The notes under the pieces: model-generated
Databases searched by the model: none
What the model was told of the DNA's origin: nothing
What the model saw: the letters and a program-made list of their open reading frames with translations, nothing else
From: Streptomyces sp. NBC_00510
Lineage (GTDB): Bacteria > Actinomycetota > Actinomycetes > Streptomycetales > Streptomycetaceae
NCBI GenBank assembly: GCA_036013505.1
Contig: CP107851.1
Coordinates: 7,240,001-7,304,000, forward strand
Direction: 5' to 3'
DNA length: 64,000 nt
Position numbers and translations under genes: made by a program
In this document: in pieces, positions 10,075-22,283 of the stretch
How positions within the stretch are numbered: position 1 is the first letter of the stretch
Layout of the letters: every line of letters starts with the position of its first letter

Positions 10075-10123
10075 GTTTGCCCTCAGGGGTGAGGCCCGTC
10101 GCGCGGCGGCCCGCAAACCTCGT

Positions 10124-11866
10124 ATGGTCGTATCCGTGTTGGAGGAAATGCGGATCCGGTCGCTGGGAGTCATCGAGGACGCCGTGGTCGAGCTGTCGCC
10201 CGGCTTCACCGCGGTGACCGGCGAGACCGGCGCGGGCAAGACCATGGTCGTCACCAGTCTCGGGCTGCTGCTGGGCGGCCGTGCCGATCCCGGTCTGGTC
10301 CGGATCGGTACGAAATCGGCGTCGGTCGAGGGGCGGATCACGCTGGCGGCGGGCGCGCCCGCCGCCGTGCGGGCCGAGGAGGCGGGCGCCGAGCTGGACG
10401 ACGGTGCGCTGCTCATCAGCCGTACCGTCTCGGCGGAGGGCCGCTCCAGGGCCTTCGTGGGCGGGCGCTCGGTCCCCGTGGGGCTGCTGGGCGAGCTGGC
10501 GGACGAGCTGGTCGCCGTACACGGCCAGACCGACCAGCAGGGCCTGCTGCGGCCGGCCCGCCAGCGTGAGGCGCTGGACCGGTACGCGGGCGACGCCGTC
10601 GCCGTGCCGCTGGCCAAGTACGCGGGCGCCTACCGGCGGCTGCGCGAGGTCGCGGGCGAGCTGGACGAGCTGACCACGCGGGCCCGGGAGCGGGCCCAGG
10701 AGGCGGACCTGCTGCGCTTCGGCCTGGACGAGGTCGCCGCCGCCGAGCCGCTGCCCGGCGAGGACGCCGACCTGGCCGCCGAGGCCGAGCGGCTGGGCCA
10801 CGCCGAGGCGCTCGCGTCGGCCGCGACCCAGGCGCACGCCGCGCTCGCGGGGAACCCCGAGGACCCCGAGGGCGTCGACGCGGGCATGCTCGTCGCGGGC
10901 GCCCAGCGCGCGCTGGACGCCGTCCGCTCCCACGACCCGGCGCTGGCCGCGCTCTCGGACCGGATCGGCGAGATCGGCATCCTCCTCGGTGACGTCGCCG
11001 GCGAGCTCGCCGGGTACGCCGACGACCTGGACGCCGATCCCCGGCGCCTGGCGGTCGTGGAGGAGCGGCGGGCCGTCCTCGCCCACCTCACCCGCAAGTA
11101 CGGGGAGTCCATCGACGCCGTCCTGGCGTGGGCCGAGCAGGGCGCGGCCCGGCTGGGCGAGCTGGAGGGCGACGACGAGCGGATCGGGGAGCTCACCGGG
11201 GAGCGCGACGCGCTGCGCGCCGAGCTCGGCGACCTCGCCCAGGCCCTCACCGACGCCCGGGGGGAGGCGGCGGACCGTTTCGCCGCGGCCGTCACGGCGG
11301 AGCTCGCGCAGCTCGCCATGCCGCACGCCCGGGTCGGTGTCGCCCTACGGCAGACGGAGGACGAGGAGGGCATCGAGGTCGGCGGCCGCCGGGTCGCCTA
11401 CGGCGCGACCGGCGCGGACGAGGTCGAGCTGCAGCTCGCACCCCACCCGGGCGCCCCGGCCCGGCCGATCGCCAAGGGTGCTTCCGGCGGTGAGCTGTCC
11501 CGGGTGATGCTCGCCGTCGAGGTCGTCTTCGCCGGGTCGGACCCGGTGCCGACGTACCTGTTCGACGAGGTCGACGCGGGCGTCGGCGGCAAGGCGGCGG
11601 TCGAGGTCGGCCGGCGCCTGGCGCGTCTGGCGCGGACCGCGCAGGTCGTGGTCGTCACGCACCTGCCCCAGGTGGCCGCGTTCGCGGACCGGCAGCTGCT
11701 GGTCGAGAAGACGAACGACGGGTCCGTGACGCGGAGCGGGGTGCGCGTCCTGGAGGGTGAGGAGCGGGTACGCGAGCTGTCGCGGATGCTCGCGGGGCTG
11801 GAGGACTCGGAGCTCGGGCGGGCGCACGCGGAGGAGTTGCTGGCCGCGGCCCGCGAAGCGCGCTGA
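10124..11866 (+). CDS. recN: DNA repair protein RecN
   Basis: About 580 residues. This SMC-like ATPase acts in double-strand-break repair. Walker A GETGAGKT is at residues 33-40, a long coiled-coil centre is present (e.g. ERAQEADLLRFGLDEVAAAE), and the C-terminus has the ABC signature GASGGELSRVMLA and Walker B TYLFDEVDAGVGG. The start is uncertain: ATG at 10124, GTG at 10136 and ATG at 10148 are in frame. GGAGG at 10141 is too close to the last. GTG 10136 could be used on a leaderless transcript. A 12-bp hairpin 30 nt after the stop ends the operon. Confidence 0.93.
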   Translation: MVVSVLEEMRIRSLGVIEDAVVELSPGFTAVTGETGAGKTMVVTSLGLLLGGRADPGLVRIGTKSASVEGRITLAAGAPAAVRAEEAGAELDDGALLISRTVSAEGRSRAFVGGRSVPVGLLGELADELVAVHGQTDQQGLLRPARQREALDRYAGDAVAVPLAKYAGAYRRLREVAGELDELTTRARERAQEADLLRFGLDEVAAAEPLPGEDADLAAEAERLGHAEALASAATQAHAALAGNPEDPEGVDAGMLVAGAQRALDAVRSHDPALAALSDRIGEIGILLGDVAGELAGYADDLDADPRRLAVVEERRAVLAHLTRKYGESIDAVLAWAEQGAARLGELEGDDERIGELTGERDALRAELGDLAQALTDARGEAADRFAAAVTAELAQLAMPHARVGVALRQTEDEEGIEVGGRRVAYGATGADEVELQLAPHPGAPARPIAKGASGGELSRVMLAVEVVFAGSDPVPTYLFDEVDAGVGGKAAVEVGRRLARLARTAQVVVVTHLPQVAAFADRQLLVEKTNDGSVTRSGVRVLEGEERVRELSRMLAGLEDSELGRAHAEELLAAAREAR

Positions 11867-11893
11867 CGCGCGCCGGGACCGCGGGTACGCGGT

Positions 11894-11923
11894 GCGCCAC
11901 CGGGCCCGTGTGCCCGGTGGCGC
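11894..11923 (+). terminator. Hairpin terminator after recN
   Basis: A perfect 12-bp stem (11894-11905 with 11912-11923) has a 6-nt loop and no U-tract. It lies 27 nt after the recN stop. Confidence 0.75.
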
Positions 11924-12419
11924 GGCCGCTGTCGTGGGCCCCGGGCCGGGTGGGCCGTCGCTCCGGCCACCGGGTGTGCGGGTCGCGGGGCTCGCCTTCG
12001 CCACTGGGGGTGCGGCCTTGCCGCGGCGGGTGGCCGACCGCCGTCCCCGGTGTGACGGGGTGCCCTTCCCGCCTGCCGGGCGCCGTCCGGCAGACCCCCG
12101 GGAGGGGTTTGCGCGCACCGCACTCGGGGCGGAGGCGGTCGGCAACGCCGCCGGCCGGTCCGTGGCCGGTCCGTCGGGGGCACCGCCGTCCCGGCCGTGG
12201 CCGTGCGCCGGCGCGTGCCACGCCCGAGGGCGGGTACCCCCGCTTGCGGGTGCGGGGTCGGCGTGATGGGGGAGCGGGGGGCACTCGTAAGGGTGGTCCC
12301 GCGTACGTGTGGCCGGGTGGGGGTGGGGCATCGCTCCCTGGATGGCCTATCGGCCTGGCATCCTTGAGGGAGCACCCCGCCGCCCTCCGCACGATGCCGA
12401 GTCAGGAGCCCTACTCCGC
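11924..12419. other. Long GC-rich intergenic stretch, no gene seen
   Basis: About 500 bp between the recN terminator and the glycosyltransferase. It is open in several frames on both strands because of its GC content. No frame has a convincing ribosome site, conserved motif or normal codon pattern, so I call no gene. The promoter of the downstream gene must lie here; no clear -35/-10 pair was identified. Confidence 0.6.
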
Positions 12420-13556
12420 GTGAGCAGTTCACCGAGCCCCTTGCACGGGCAGCTGCACGCCGTCCACGTGCTGGGCGAGACGGCGCGGGCCCATGTCGCC
12501 TCCGTGGCAGGCGGGTTGGTGGCGCGCGGCGTGCAGGTGACGGTCTGCGGTCCGACCGAGGCCGAGGAGCGGTACGGGTTCGGTGCGGCGGGAGCGCGGT
12601 TCGCGCCGGTCGAGATCACGCGGCGCGCGCAACCGAGGGCGGACGCGGCCGTGGTGACGGCGTTGCGGGCGGCCTGCGCCGGGGCGGACGTGGTGCACGC
12701 GCACGGGCTGCGGGCCGGGCTGCTCGCCACGATGGCGCTGAGCGGGCGCCGTACGCCGCTGGTGGTGACCTGGCACGGCGCGGTGCTGGCCGAGGGCGCG
12801 CGGGGGCGGGTGCTGCGGTTGCTGGAGCGCCGGGTGGCGCGGGCGGCGGCGGTCGTGCTGGGCGCCTCGTCGGACCTGGTGGACCGGGCCCGTACGGCCG
12901 GGGCCCGGGACGCCCGGCTCGGGCCGATCGGGGTGCCGGCGCCGCCGCGGGTCGCGCCGTCCCCGGAGGCGGTGGCGGAGGCGGAGCGGCGCCGGCACAA
13001 GACCCGGGACGAATTCGCCGTGGGGGAGCGTCCGTTGCTGCTCGCGGTGGGCCGTCTGGAGCCGCGCAAGGGGTATCACCTGCTGCTGGACGCGGCCCAC
13101 GGCTGGGCGGGGCTCGACCCGGCGCCGTTGCTGGTCGTCGCGGGCGAGGGCTCGCTGCGTACGGAGCTCCAGGAGCGGATCGAGACCGAGGAGCTGCCGG
13201 TGCGGCTGCTCGGCCGCCGTGACGACGTGCCCGAACTCCTCGCCGCCGCCGAGGTCGTGGTGCTGCCCTCGCGCTGGGAGGCGCGGTCGCTGATCGCGCA
13301 GGAGGCGCTGCACGCGGGGGCGCCGCTGGTGGCGACCTCCGTCGGCGGTACGCCCGAACTCGTCGGCGAGGCGGCGGTGTTGGTGCCCTACGGCAATCCG
13401 AAGACGCTCGCGGACACCGTCGCGCGTCTGCTGGGGGACCCGGCGCGGCGTGCGGGGCTCGCCGCGGCCGGTCCCGTGCAGGCCGCCACATGGCCGACCG
13501 AGGATGACACGGTCGCCCAAGTGCTCAGCATCTACGACGAGTTGACCTCGTCCTGA
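12420..13556 (+). CDS. GT4-type glycosyltransferase
   Basis: 378 residues with a two-lobed GT-B architecture. The N-terminal lobe has HVLGETARAHVASVAGGLVA and ADVVHAHGLRAGLL; the C-terminal lobe has LLLAVGRLEPRKGYHLLLDA and the nucleotide-sugar site VLPSRWEARSLIAQEALHAG. These are hallmarks of the GT4/GT1 superfamily of retaining transferases. The acceptor and sugar are unknown; surface polysaccharide or glycolipid synthesis is plausible. The GTG start is preceded by AGGAG 11 nt upstream. It is a single gene between the intergenic gap and the convergent GH15 gene. Confidence 0.88.
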   Translation: MSSSPSPLHGQLHAVHVLGETARAHVASVAGGLVARGVQVTVCGPTEAEERYGFGAAGARFAPVEITRRAQPRADAAVVTALRAACAGADVVHAHGLRAGLLATMALSGRRTPLVVTWHGAVLAEGARGRVLRLLERRVARAAAVVLGASSDLVDRARTAGARDARLGPIGVPAPPRVAPSPEAVAEAERRRHKTRDEFAVGERPLLLAVGRLEPRKGYHLLLDAAHGWAGLDPAPLLVVAGEGSLRTELQERIETEELPVRLLGRRDDVPELLAAAEVVVLPSRWEARSLIAQEALHAGAPLVATSVGGTPELVGEAAVLVPYGNPKTLADTVARLLGDPARRAGLAAAGPVQAATWPTEDDTVAQVLSIYDELTSS

Positions 13557-13585
13557 GGGCCGCTTCGCGGGCGGCGGCGGTGCGG

Positions 13586-15394
13586 TCAGCCGCCGTACGC
13601 GCCGCTCGCGGTGAGCCGCAGCGCCGTGTCGATCAGCGGCACGTGGCTGAAGGCCTGCGGGAAGTTGCCGACCTGCCGCTGCAGCCGCGGGTCCCACTCC
13701 TCCGCCAGCAGGCCGAGGTCGTTGCGGAGCGCGAGCAGCTTCTCGAAGAGCCTGCGGGCCTCGTCGACCCGGCCGATCATGGCGAGGTCGTCGGCGAGCC
13801 AGAAGGAACACGCGAGGAAGGCGCCCTCGTCGCCGGGGAGGCCGTCCAGGTTCTCGCCGCCGGGCGGGGCGTCGGTCGGGTAGCGCAGCACGAAGCCGTC
13901 CTCGGTGGACAGTTCCCGCTGGATCGCCTCGATGGTGCCGATGACGCGCTTGTCGTCCGGCGGCAGGAAGCCGACCTGCGGGATGAGCAGCAGCGAGGCG
14001 TCCAGCTCGCGCGAGCCGTAGGACTGCGTGAAGGTGTTGCGTTCCTTGTCGTAGCCCTTCTCGCACACGTCGCGGTGGATCTCGTCGCGCAGGTCGCGCC
14101 AGCGCTCCAGCGGGCCGTCGACCTCGCCGGACTCGATGAGCTTGACGGTGCGGTCGACGGCGACCCAGGCCATGACCTTGGAGTGGACGAAGTGCCGGCG
14201 CGGGCCGCGGACCTCCCAGATGCCCTCGTCCGGCTCGTCCCAGTGGTCCTCCAGGTACTGGATGAGCCGGATCTGCAGGAGGGAGGCGTAGTCGTTGCGG
14301 GCCAGGCCGGTCATGTGCGCCAGGTGCAGGGCCTCGGTGACCTCGCCGTAGACGTCGAGCTGGAGTTGGTGGGCGGCGCCGTTGCCGACCCGGACCGGGA
14401 TGGAGTTCTCGTAGCCGGGCAGCCAGTCCAGCTCGGTCTCGCCGAGCTCGCGCTCACCGGCGATGCCGTACATGATCTGCAGGTTCTCGGGGTCGCCGGC
14501 GACCGCGCGCAGCAGCCACTCGCGCCAGGCGCGGGCCTCGTCGCGGTAGCCGGTGCGCAGCAGGGAGGACAGGGTGATCGCCGCGTCGCGCAGCCAGGTG
14601 AAGCGGTAGTCCCAGTTGCGGACGCCGCCGATGTCCTCGGGCAGGGAGGTGGTGGGCGCGGCGACGATGCCGCCGGTCGGCCCGTACGTCAGTGCCTTGA
14701 GGGTGATCAGGGAGCGGACCACGGCGTCCCGGTAGGGGCCGTGGTAGGTGCACTGGGCGACCCACTCGCGCCAGAAGTCCTCGGTGGCCTCCAGCGAGGC
14801 CTCGGGCTCGGCGAGCGGGGGCGGCTCCTTGTGGGAGGGCTGCCAGCTGATGGTGAAGGCGATGCGGTCGCCGGGCGAGACCGTGAAGTCGGCGTAGGTG
14901 GTCAGGTCCTTGCCGTACGTCTCGACATCGGTGTCGTGCCAGACGGAGTCCGGGCCGGCGACGGCGACGGTGCGCTCGCCCACCTTGTGCACCCACGGCA
15001 CGACCCAGCCGTAGCTGAAGCGCATGCGCAGCGCGGACCGCATCGGCACCCGGCCGCTGACGCCCTCGACGATCCGGATCAGCTGGGGGGCGCCGTCACG
15101 CGGCGGCATGAAGTCGATCACACGGACCGTGCCGCGGGGGGTGTCCCACTCGGACTCCAGCACCAGGGAGTCGCCCCGGTAGCGGCGCCGGGTGGCGGCC
15201 GGGGACGGGGTGCCGTTCGCGTGGGCGGGGCCGAGCCGCCAGTAGCCGTGCTCCTCGGTGCCGAGCAGGCCCGCGAAGATCGCGGGGGAGTCGAAGCGGG
15301 GCAGGCACAGCCAGTCGACCGTGCCGTCCCGGCACACCAGGGCGGCGGTCTGCATATCGCCGATGAGTGCGTAATCCTCGATACGCCCGGCCAC
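13586..15394 (-). CDS. GH15-family glycoside hydrolase (trehalase/glucoamylase-like)
   Basis: 602 residues. The N-terminal β-sandwich begins VAGRIEDYALIGDMQTAALV, and a C-terminal (α/α)6 barrel follows. The catalytic-region motifs of bacterial GH15 enzymes are present: GGVRNWDYRFTWLRDAA and, near the end, LLAEEWDPRLQRQVGNFPQA. Actinobacterial members include α,α-trehalases of the mycobacterial type and glucoamylase-like enzymes; the substrate is not decided here. No signal peptide is seen, so it is probably cytoplasmic. The start is GTG with GGGAG 6 nt upstream; the frame stays open about 210 nt further without a ribosome site. It is divergent from pyrG. Confidence 0.87.
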   Translation of the reverse strand: MAGRIEDYALIGDMQTAALVCRDGTVDWLCLPRFDSPAIFAGLLGTEEHGYWRLGPAHANGTPSPAATRRRYRGDSLVLESEWDTPRGTVRVIDFMPPRDGAPQLIRIVEGVSGRVPMRSALRMRFSYGWVVPWVHKVGERTVAVAGPDSVWHDTDVETYGKDLTTYADFTVSPGDRIAFTISWQPSHKEPPPLAEPEASLEATEDFWREWVAQCTYHGPYRDAVVRSLITLKALTYGPTGGIVAAPTTSLPEDIGGVRNWDYRFTWLRDAAITLSSLLRTGYRDEARAWREWLLRAVAGDPENLQIMYGIAGERELGETELDWLPGYENSIPVRVGNGAAHQLQLDVYGEVTEALHLAHMTGLARNDYASLLQIRLIQYLEDHWDEPDEGIWEVRGPRRHFVHSKVMAWVAVDRTVKLIESGEVDGPLERWRDLRDEIHRDVCEKGYDKERNTFTQSYGSRELDASLLLIPQVGFLPPDDKRVIGTIEAIQRELSTEDGFVLRYPTDAPPGGENLDGLPGDEGAFLACSFWLADDLAMIGRVDEARRLFEKLLALRNDLGLLAEEWDPRLQRQVGNFPQAFSHVPLIDTALRLTASGAYGG

Positions 15395-15792
15395 GTAGGT
15401 CTCCCAGTCGAACGACGGCGGCGCCCCTTGGGACTGGGGCGGTGATTGCGGTCTGTGGATCTGTCGACGAGCTCTTTCCCGGGAGCGGGCGGGGTAGTGC
15501 CGTGCCGGTTCACTCGCATCGAATCGATGTGTCCGAGCAGGATACGACGACAACGCGGGCTGTGCGGAAGCGACGACCGCCCCCGCTGGGCCGGTCGGGT
15601 GCATTTTGTCGTACCAAACTCCCGGTGACCGCGTTTTTCGTCAGAGAGCCGCCCGCACCGTCTGGTGCGCGTCACTGATACCCTGGTAGCCCGTGGGCCG
15701 GTGGCCTGAACCACTGAACCGCCGCGACGACACCCCTCTTCCTCACCATGGTGCCGTCCCGACCACCACCTCGCGACCACGGGAGCCCCCTG
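15395..15792. other. Divergent intergenic region between GH15 gene and pyrG
   Basis: 398 bp that must hold promoters for both genes. A 13-nt dyad CATCGAATCGATG at 15517-15529 is the only clear symmetric element and lies about 125 bp before the GH15 start. GGGAG at 15781-15785 is the pyrG ribosome site. No convincing coding frame is present. Confidence 0.5.
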
Positions 15793-17445
<1,653 letters not shown>

Positions 17446-17459
17446 TCGATACGGTTGCG

Positions 17460-17486
17460 GGGGCGGGCCGGCGAACGGCCCGCCCC
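17460..17486 (+). terminator. Hairpin after pyrG
   Basis: A perfect 10-bp GC stem (17460-17469 with 17477-17486) has a 7-nt loop. It sits between the pyrG stop and the ribosome site of the NUDIX gene. It may terminate pyrG or attenuate read-through. Confidence 0.65.
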
Positions 17487-17508
17487 GGTACCGCGCACGG
17501 AGGGCAGC

Positions 17509-18132
17509 ATGCTGAAGGACACTCCCGAGGAGTGGCGGGTCACCGCCACCGCCACCCCCTTCACCGGGAAGAAGACCAGCGTCCGCACCGATGACGTCGT
17601 CATGCCCGACGGCGGCGTCGCCCGGCGCGACTACCAGGTCCACCCCGGCTCGGTGGCCGTGCTCGCCCTCGACGACCGGGACCGGGTCCTGGTCCTCAAG
17701 CAGTACCGCCACCCCGTGCGGATGAAGCTGTGGGAGATCCCCGCCGGGCTGCTCGACGTCCCCGGCGAGAACCCGCTGCACGCCGCCCAGCGCGAGCTGT
17801 ACGAGGAGGCCCACGTCAAGGCCGAGGACTGGCGGGTGCTCACGGACGTGTACACCACGCCCGGCGGCTGCGACGAGGCCGTGCGGATCTTCCTGGCGCG
17901 GGGCCTGTCCGAGGTGGAGGGCGAGCGCTTCGAGGTGTCGGAGGAAGAGGCCGACATGGAGTTCGCCCGGGTCCCGGTGGACCAGCTGGTCCGCGGCGTC
18001 CTCGCGGGGGAACTGCACAACAACTGCCTCGTGGTGGGCGTGCTCGCGCTGCAGGCCGCCCGGGCCGGGGACGGCCTGGAGGCGCTGCGCCCCGCCGAGG
18101 CCGAGTGGCCCGCGCGACCGTTCTCCGTGTGA
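17509..18132 (+). CDS. NUDIX hydrolase, ADP-ribose pyrophosphatase type
   Basis: 207 residues. The Nudix box G-x5-E-x7-RE-x2-EE is complete in GLLDVPGENPLHAAQRELYE followed by EAHV (residues about 82-105). The sequence around it (VLVLKQYRHPVRMKLWEIPA) is typical of ADP-ribose pyrophosphatases, which split ADP-ribose to AMP and ribose 5-phosphate. The ATG is preceded by ACGGAGGG. It lies 63 nt after pyrG with a hairpin between. Confidence 0.9.
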   Translation: MLKDTPEEWRVTATATPFTGKKTSVRTDDVVMPDGGVARRDYQVHPGSVAVLALDDRDRVLVLKQYRHPVRMKLWEIPAGLLDVPGENPLHAAQRELYEEAHVKAEDWRVLTDVYTTPGGCDEAVRIFLARGLSEVEGERFEVSEEEADMEFARVPVDQLVRGVLAGELHNNCLVVGVLALQAARAGDGLEALRPAEAEWPARPFSV

Positions 18133-18261
18133 CCCGTTCGGTCTGACCATCCGATCGTCCGAGAGGGTGATCATTGAGCGGATCCGCCGCGTCGCGCAGG
18201 GGGGTTGGACCCATACCGTGAACTAGGCTCTTGCCGTTCGTAGGAGAACGGGAGTGGGCCC

Positions 18262-20595
18262 GTGGCGGATCACGTGCTGGACGCCGACGCATCGGCGGCG
18301 GCCTCTGACGACGGCCCGTGGGGGCCGGCGTCGCAGACCCCGGCACACGGCACGCTGCCCCCCGGCCTGCCGGGGTTCGTCGGCCGCCGCCGCGAGCTCG
18401 AGGAACTGCGCGCCGACATCGACCGGCCGGGCCTGGCGGCCCTGCGCGGCCAGACGCCCGACGGCAGCCGCGTGCTCCTCGTGGCCGGCCGGCCGGGCTC
18501 GGGACGGACGGCGCTGGCCGTGCGGCTCGCCCACGAGGTCGCCGACCGCTACCCCGGCGGCCAGTTCTACGTACGGCTCAGCGAGAACGACGGCCGGCCG
18601 GTGCCGCCCGAGCAGTCCGCCCGCTCGCTGCTGCGCGCGATGGACGTCGAGGTCGAGCCGGCCGCGGAGCGCGAGGAACTGCAGGCCGCACTGCGCACCG
18701 CCCTGAACGGGCGCAAGGCCGTCCTCGTCCTGGACGACGTCGTGGACTCCCGCCAACTGCTGGACCTGATGCCCAAAGGCTCGGGGAACCTGCTGGTCGC
18801 CACGGCCGAGGGGCCGCTGCCCGGCGTCCACGACGTACGCCCGTGCACCCTGGGCGGGCTCGACCCGGTGGCGTGCGTCGACCTGCTGGCCGAGGCCGTG
18901 GGCCGGGTGCGGATCACCAACGACCCCCGGGCCGCGGAGGGCCTCGCCCAGGAGTGCGGCGGCCATCCCGCGGCGCTGCGCCTGGTCGCCGCGTGGCTCG
19001 CCGCCCAGCCCCGCACCTCCGTCGCCGAGGCCACCCGCAGGCTGCACGCCGACGCCACCGAGCCGGCCGCGGGACCGGCCACCCCCGCGGCCTCCGAGGG
19101 CGGCACGGCCACCCGGGGCGACGGCACGCTCCGCGCCGACGTCGGGTACCGCACGGGCAGCGGCCCGCTGCCGGAGGCGCTGCGCGGCCTGGCCGCGGAC
19201 GGGCAGGCGCGGGTGCTGCGCCGGGCGGGCACGTCCGCCGACCCGACCGCGCGGAAGCCCGGCGGCGCGCGGGACGCCGACGGTTCCGGGGGAGCGGAGG
19301 AGAAGGGGAACGCCGCCCCGCCGCCCACCCCGCGCGCCACCCCCGCGCCGGAGCTGCTGCGCGCCTTCCGCTTCGTCTACGGAGCGCTGTCGCCCGCCGT
19401 GGCCCGCATGCTGCGCCTGCTCGCGCTCGCCCCCTCGGGCCTGACCGACGCGCAGACCGCCTCCGCCCTGGGCGGCTGCTCGGTCGAGGCCGCGCAGGCC
19501 ACGCTCGCGGACCTGGCCGGCTGCGGGCTGCTGCACCCCGAGCCTGCGGCCGGCGACCTGGCGGCGCAGTACCGCGTGCCGGGCTGGCTGACCCCGCCGC
19601 TGCGGGCACTGCTGGAGAGCACGGAGAAGCCGTCCGAGGTGCAGCTCGCCCGCGCCCGGATGCTGGAGCGCACGGTACGGCTGCTGCACGCGTGCCGGAT
19701 GTGCCTGGAGGGCGAGACGGAACCGGACGGGCTGCCCAAGTCGCTGCGCTTCCCCAGCCGTCCGGTCGCGGCCGGGTGGCTGCGGCTGCGGCTGCCGGTC
19801 CTGCTGGCCTCCGCACGGCTGGCGGTCGCGGACGGCGAGCTGGACACCCTGGCCCGCCGCCTCATGGCCGGGCTCGTCCGGGCCCTCGCCGCGGACCCCG
19901 ACGGCGGCGCGACCGCGCCGGAGCGCTACCGGCTCCACCACCTGGTGCTGGACGTGGCCGAGCGGCGCGGGCTGCACCGCGAGAAGGCGGCGGCCCTGCT
20001 GAACATCGGCGACCTGGACGTGGAGGCGGCCCGCCCGCTCGACGCCCTCGACCGCTACCGGGCCGCGCTGGTGGCCTCCCGGGAGGCCTACGACGGTGAC
20101 GCCGAGGGCCGCGCGCTGGAGGCCATCGCCGGGACCTACCTGGAGCTGGACGACCCGCAGCGCGCCTCCGACTGGTACGGCAGGGCGCTGGCCCTGCGGC
20201 AGGCCCGGGGCGAGGTGGTCCACCAGGCGCGGCTGCACTCCAGGCTCGGCGCCCTGTTCACCTACGCCGCCCACTACGGCAACGCGCTGCGCGAGTGGCG
20301 TGCCGCGGCGGCCGCCCACCGCCGGCTGAAGGACCTGCCCGCGCAGGCCCGCGCCCTCAGCGAGGTGGCCCGGGTCCAGGAGTACGCGGGCCACCCCGAG
20401 GACGCCCTGCGGACCTGCCGCGACGCCCTGTACTGGGCCCGGCAGGCGGGGGAGCGGCGGCTGGAGGGCGCCGTGCTGCTGCGCATGGCCGACACCCTGG
20501 ACCGGCTCGGGGACCCGGCGGGCGCCCGGCTCCAGCGGGCCGCGGCGCGCCGTCTGCTGCCCGCCGAGGAGATTCCGCAGCCCGAGGAGGACTGA
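18262..20595 (+). CDS. STAND-type (NB-ARC-like) ATPase with C-terminal TPRs
   Basis: 777 residues. GFVGRRRELEELRADIDRPG (residues 38-57) leads into the P-loop VAGRPGSGRTALAVRLA near residue 80 and a Walker B AVLVLDDVVDSRQLLDLMP. This is the order of AfsR/NB-ARC signal-transduction ATPases. A low-complexity linker (about 265-360), a winged-helix-like region and TPR-like repeats (about 620-770, e.g. ALRTCRDALYWARQAGERRL) follow. There is no N-terminal SARP or HTH DNA-binding domain, unlike AfsR. The input signal and output are unknown. The GTG start has a GGGAG-like site upstream. It is monocistronic by spacing. Confidence 0.82.
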   Translation: MADHVLDADASAAASDDGPWGPASQTPAHGTLPPGLPGFVGRRRELEELRADIDRPGLAALRGQTPDGSRVLLVAGRPGSGRTALAVRLAHEVADRYPGGQFYVRLSENDGRPVPPEQSARSLLRAMDVEVEPAAEREELQAALRTALNGRKAVLVLDDVVDSRQLLDLMPKGSGNLLVATAEGPLPGVHDVRPCTLGGLDPVACVDLLAEAVGRVRITNDPRAAEGLAQECGGHPAALRLVAAWLAAQPRTSVAEATRRLHADATEPAAGPATPAASEGGTATRGDGTLRADVGYRTGSGPLPEALRGLAADGQARVLRRAGTSADPTARKPGGARDADGSGGAEEKGNAAPPPTPRATPAPELLRAFRFVYGALSPAVARMLRLLALAPSGLTDAQTASALGGCSVEAAQATLADLAGCGLLHPEPAAGDLAAQYRVPGWLTPPLRALLESTEKPSEVQLARARMLERTVRLLHACRMCLEGETEPDGLPKSLRFPSRPVAAGWLRLRLPVLLASARLAVADGELDTLARRLMAGLVRALAADPDGGATAPERYRLHHLVLDVAERRGLHREKAAALLNIGDLDVEAARPLDALDRYRAALVASREAYDGDAEGRALEAIAGTYLELDDPQRASDWYGRALALRQARGEVVHQARLHSRLGALFTYAAHYGNALREWRAAAAAHRRLKDLPAQARALSEVARVQEYAGHPEDALRTCRDALYWARQAGERRLEGAVLLRMADTLDRLGDPAGARLQRAAARRLLPAEEIPQPEED

Positions 20596-20692
20596 GCCCC
20601 TCTGTTTCCGGGCCCAAGGGCCCACCGGGGGCCCTCAGATCACGCCGTTCGCGGGCCGTACCTACGAAACTGCCAATGCCTTCGCTGAAAGT

Positions 20693-20736
20693 AGTCACTT
20701 TGTAAGGCTGGACAGTGACTCTTCCTTCACTACACT
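20693..20736 (+). promoter_or_regulatory. Promoter of ald with an overlapping inverted repeat
   Basis: A σHrdB-like promoter is visible: TGGACA (20709-20714), a 16-nt spacer and TACACT (20731-20736). A perfect 7-bp inverted repeat, AGTCACT at 20693-20699 and AGTGACT at 20714-20720, brackets the -35 element, as an operator would. Confidence 0.6.
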
Positions 20737-20845
20737 TGGTCACACCGCAGCACAACGCGGTCAGGTCCGACGTACTCCGTTATGGGGTGACATGTCCGGA
20801 GACCTGCACAAACCCTCCACTCCCGTGAACAGGACCGTGATCGAC

Positions 20846-21961
<1,116 letters not shown>

Positions 21962-22025
21962 CGCAGGCTGGTCGACTGATCGATTTTTCTCGCGTTGGCG
22001 TCAACTTGTCGCCAATCCGGTACGC

Positions 22026-22058
22026 ACGGCCGGGTCTTGAGTCCCAAGGCCCGGCCGT
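22026..22058 (+). terminator. Terminator hairpin after ald
   Basis: A 13-bp stem (22026-22038 with 22046-22058, one G-U pair) has a 7-nt loop. It lies 64 nt after the ald stop. Confidence 0.82.
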
Positions 22059-22181
22059 TCGCGTGGAACCATACTGTTTTGCCGATTCGTCCCCCCGCGA
22101 AACATCCCCGGCGTCGTCGTTACACCCTTGACAGCGAGACGTTCGGTTGCCGACACATCGTGCCGTGTCCGGTGGATTGTG

Positions 22182-22211
22182 TTGCTGTGAACCACCGACA
22201 CGCCATAGAGT
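22182..22211 (+). promoter_or_regulatory. Candidate promoter of the parA-scpAB operon
   Basis: TTGCTG (22182-22187), an 18-nt spacer and TAGAGT (22206-22211) lie about 70 nt before the GTG start. The 320-bp stretch between ald and this operon otherwise holds only the ald terminator. Confidence 0.45.
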
Positions 22212-22283
22212 CGCCAACCGTCGGCATGCTGCAACGCTGACCTATTGAGAAGTTTCCTGGTCACCAAGGAGGTAAGACGACTT

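Noticed and set aside
11345..12432. Overlapping open frames in the gap between recN and the glycosyltransferase
   Set aside because: All have random composition, no ribosome site and no recognisable motif; such frames are expected in DNA of this GC content.
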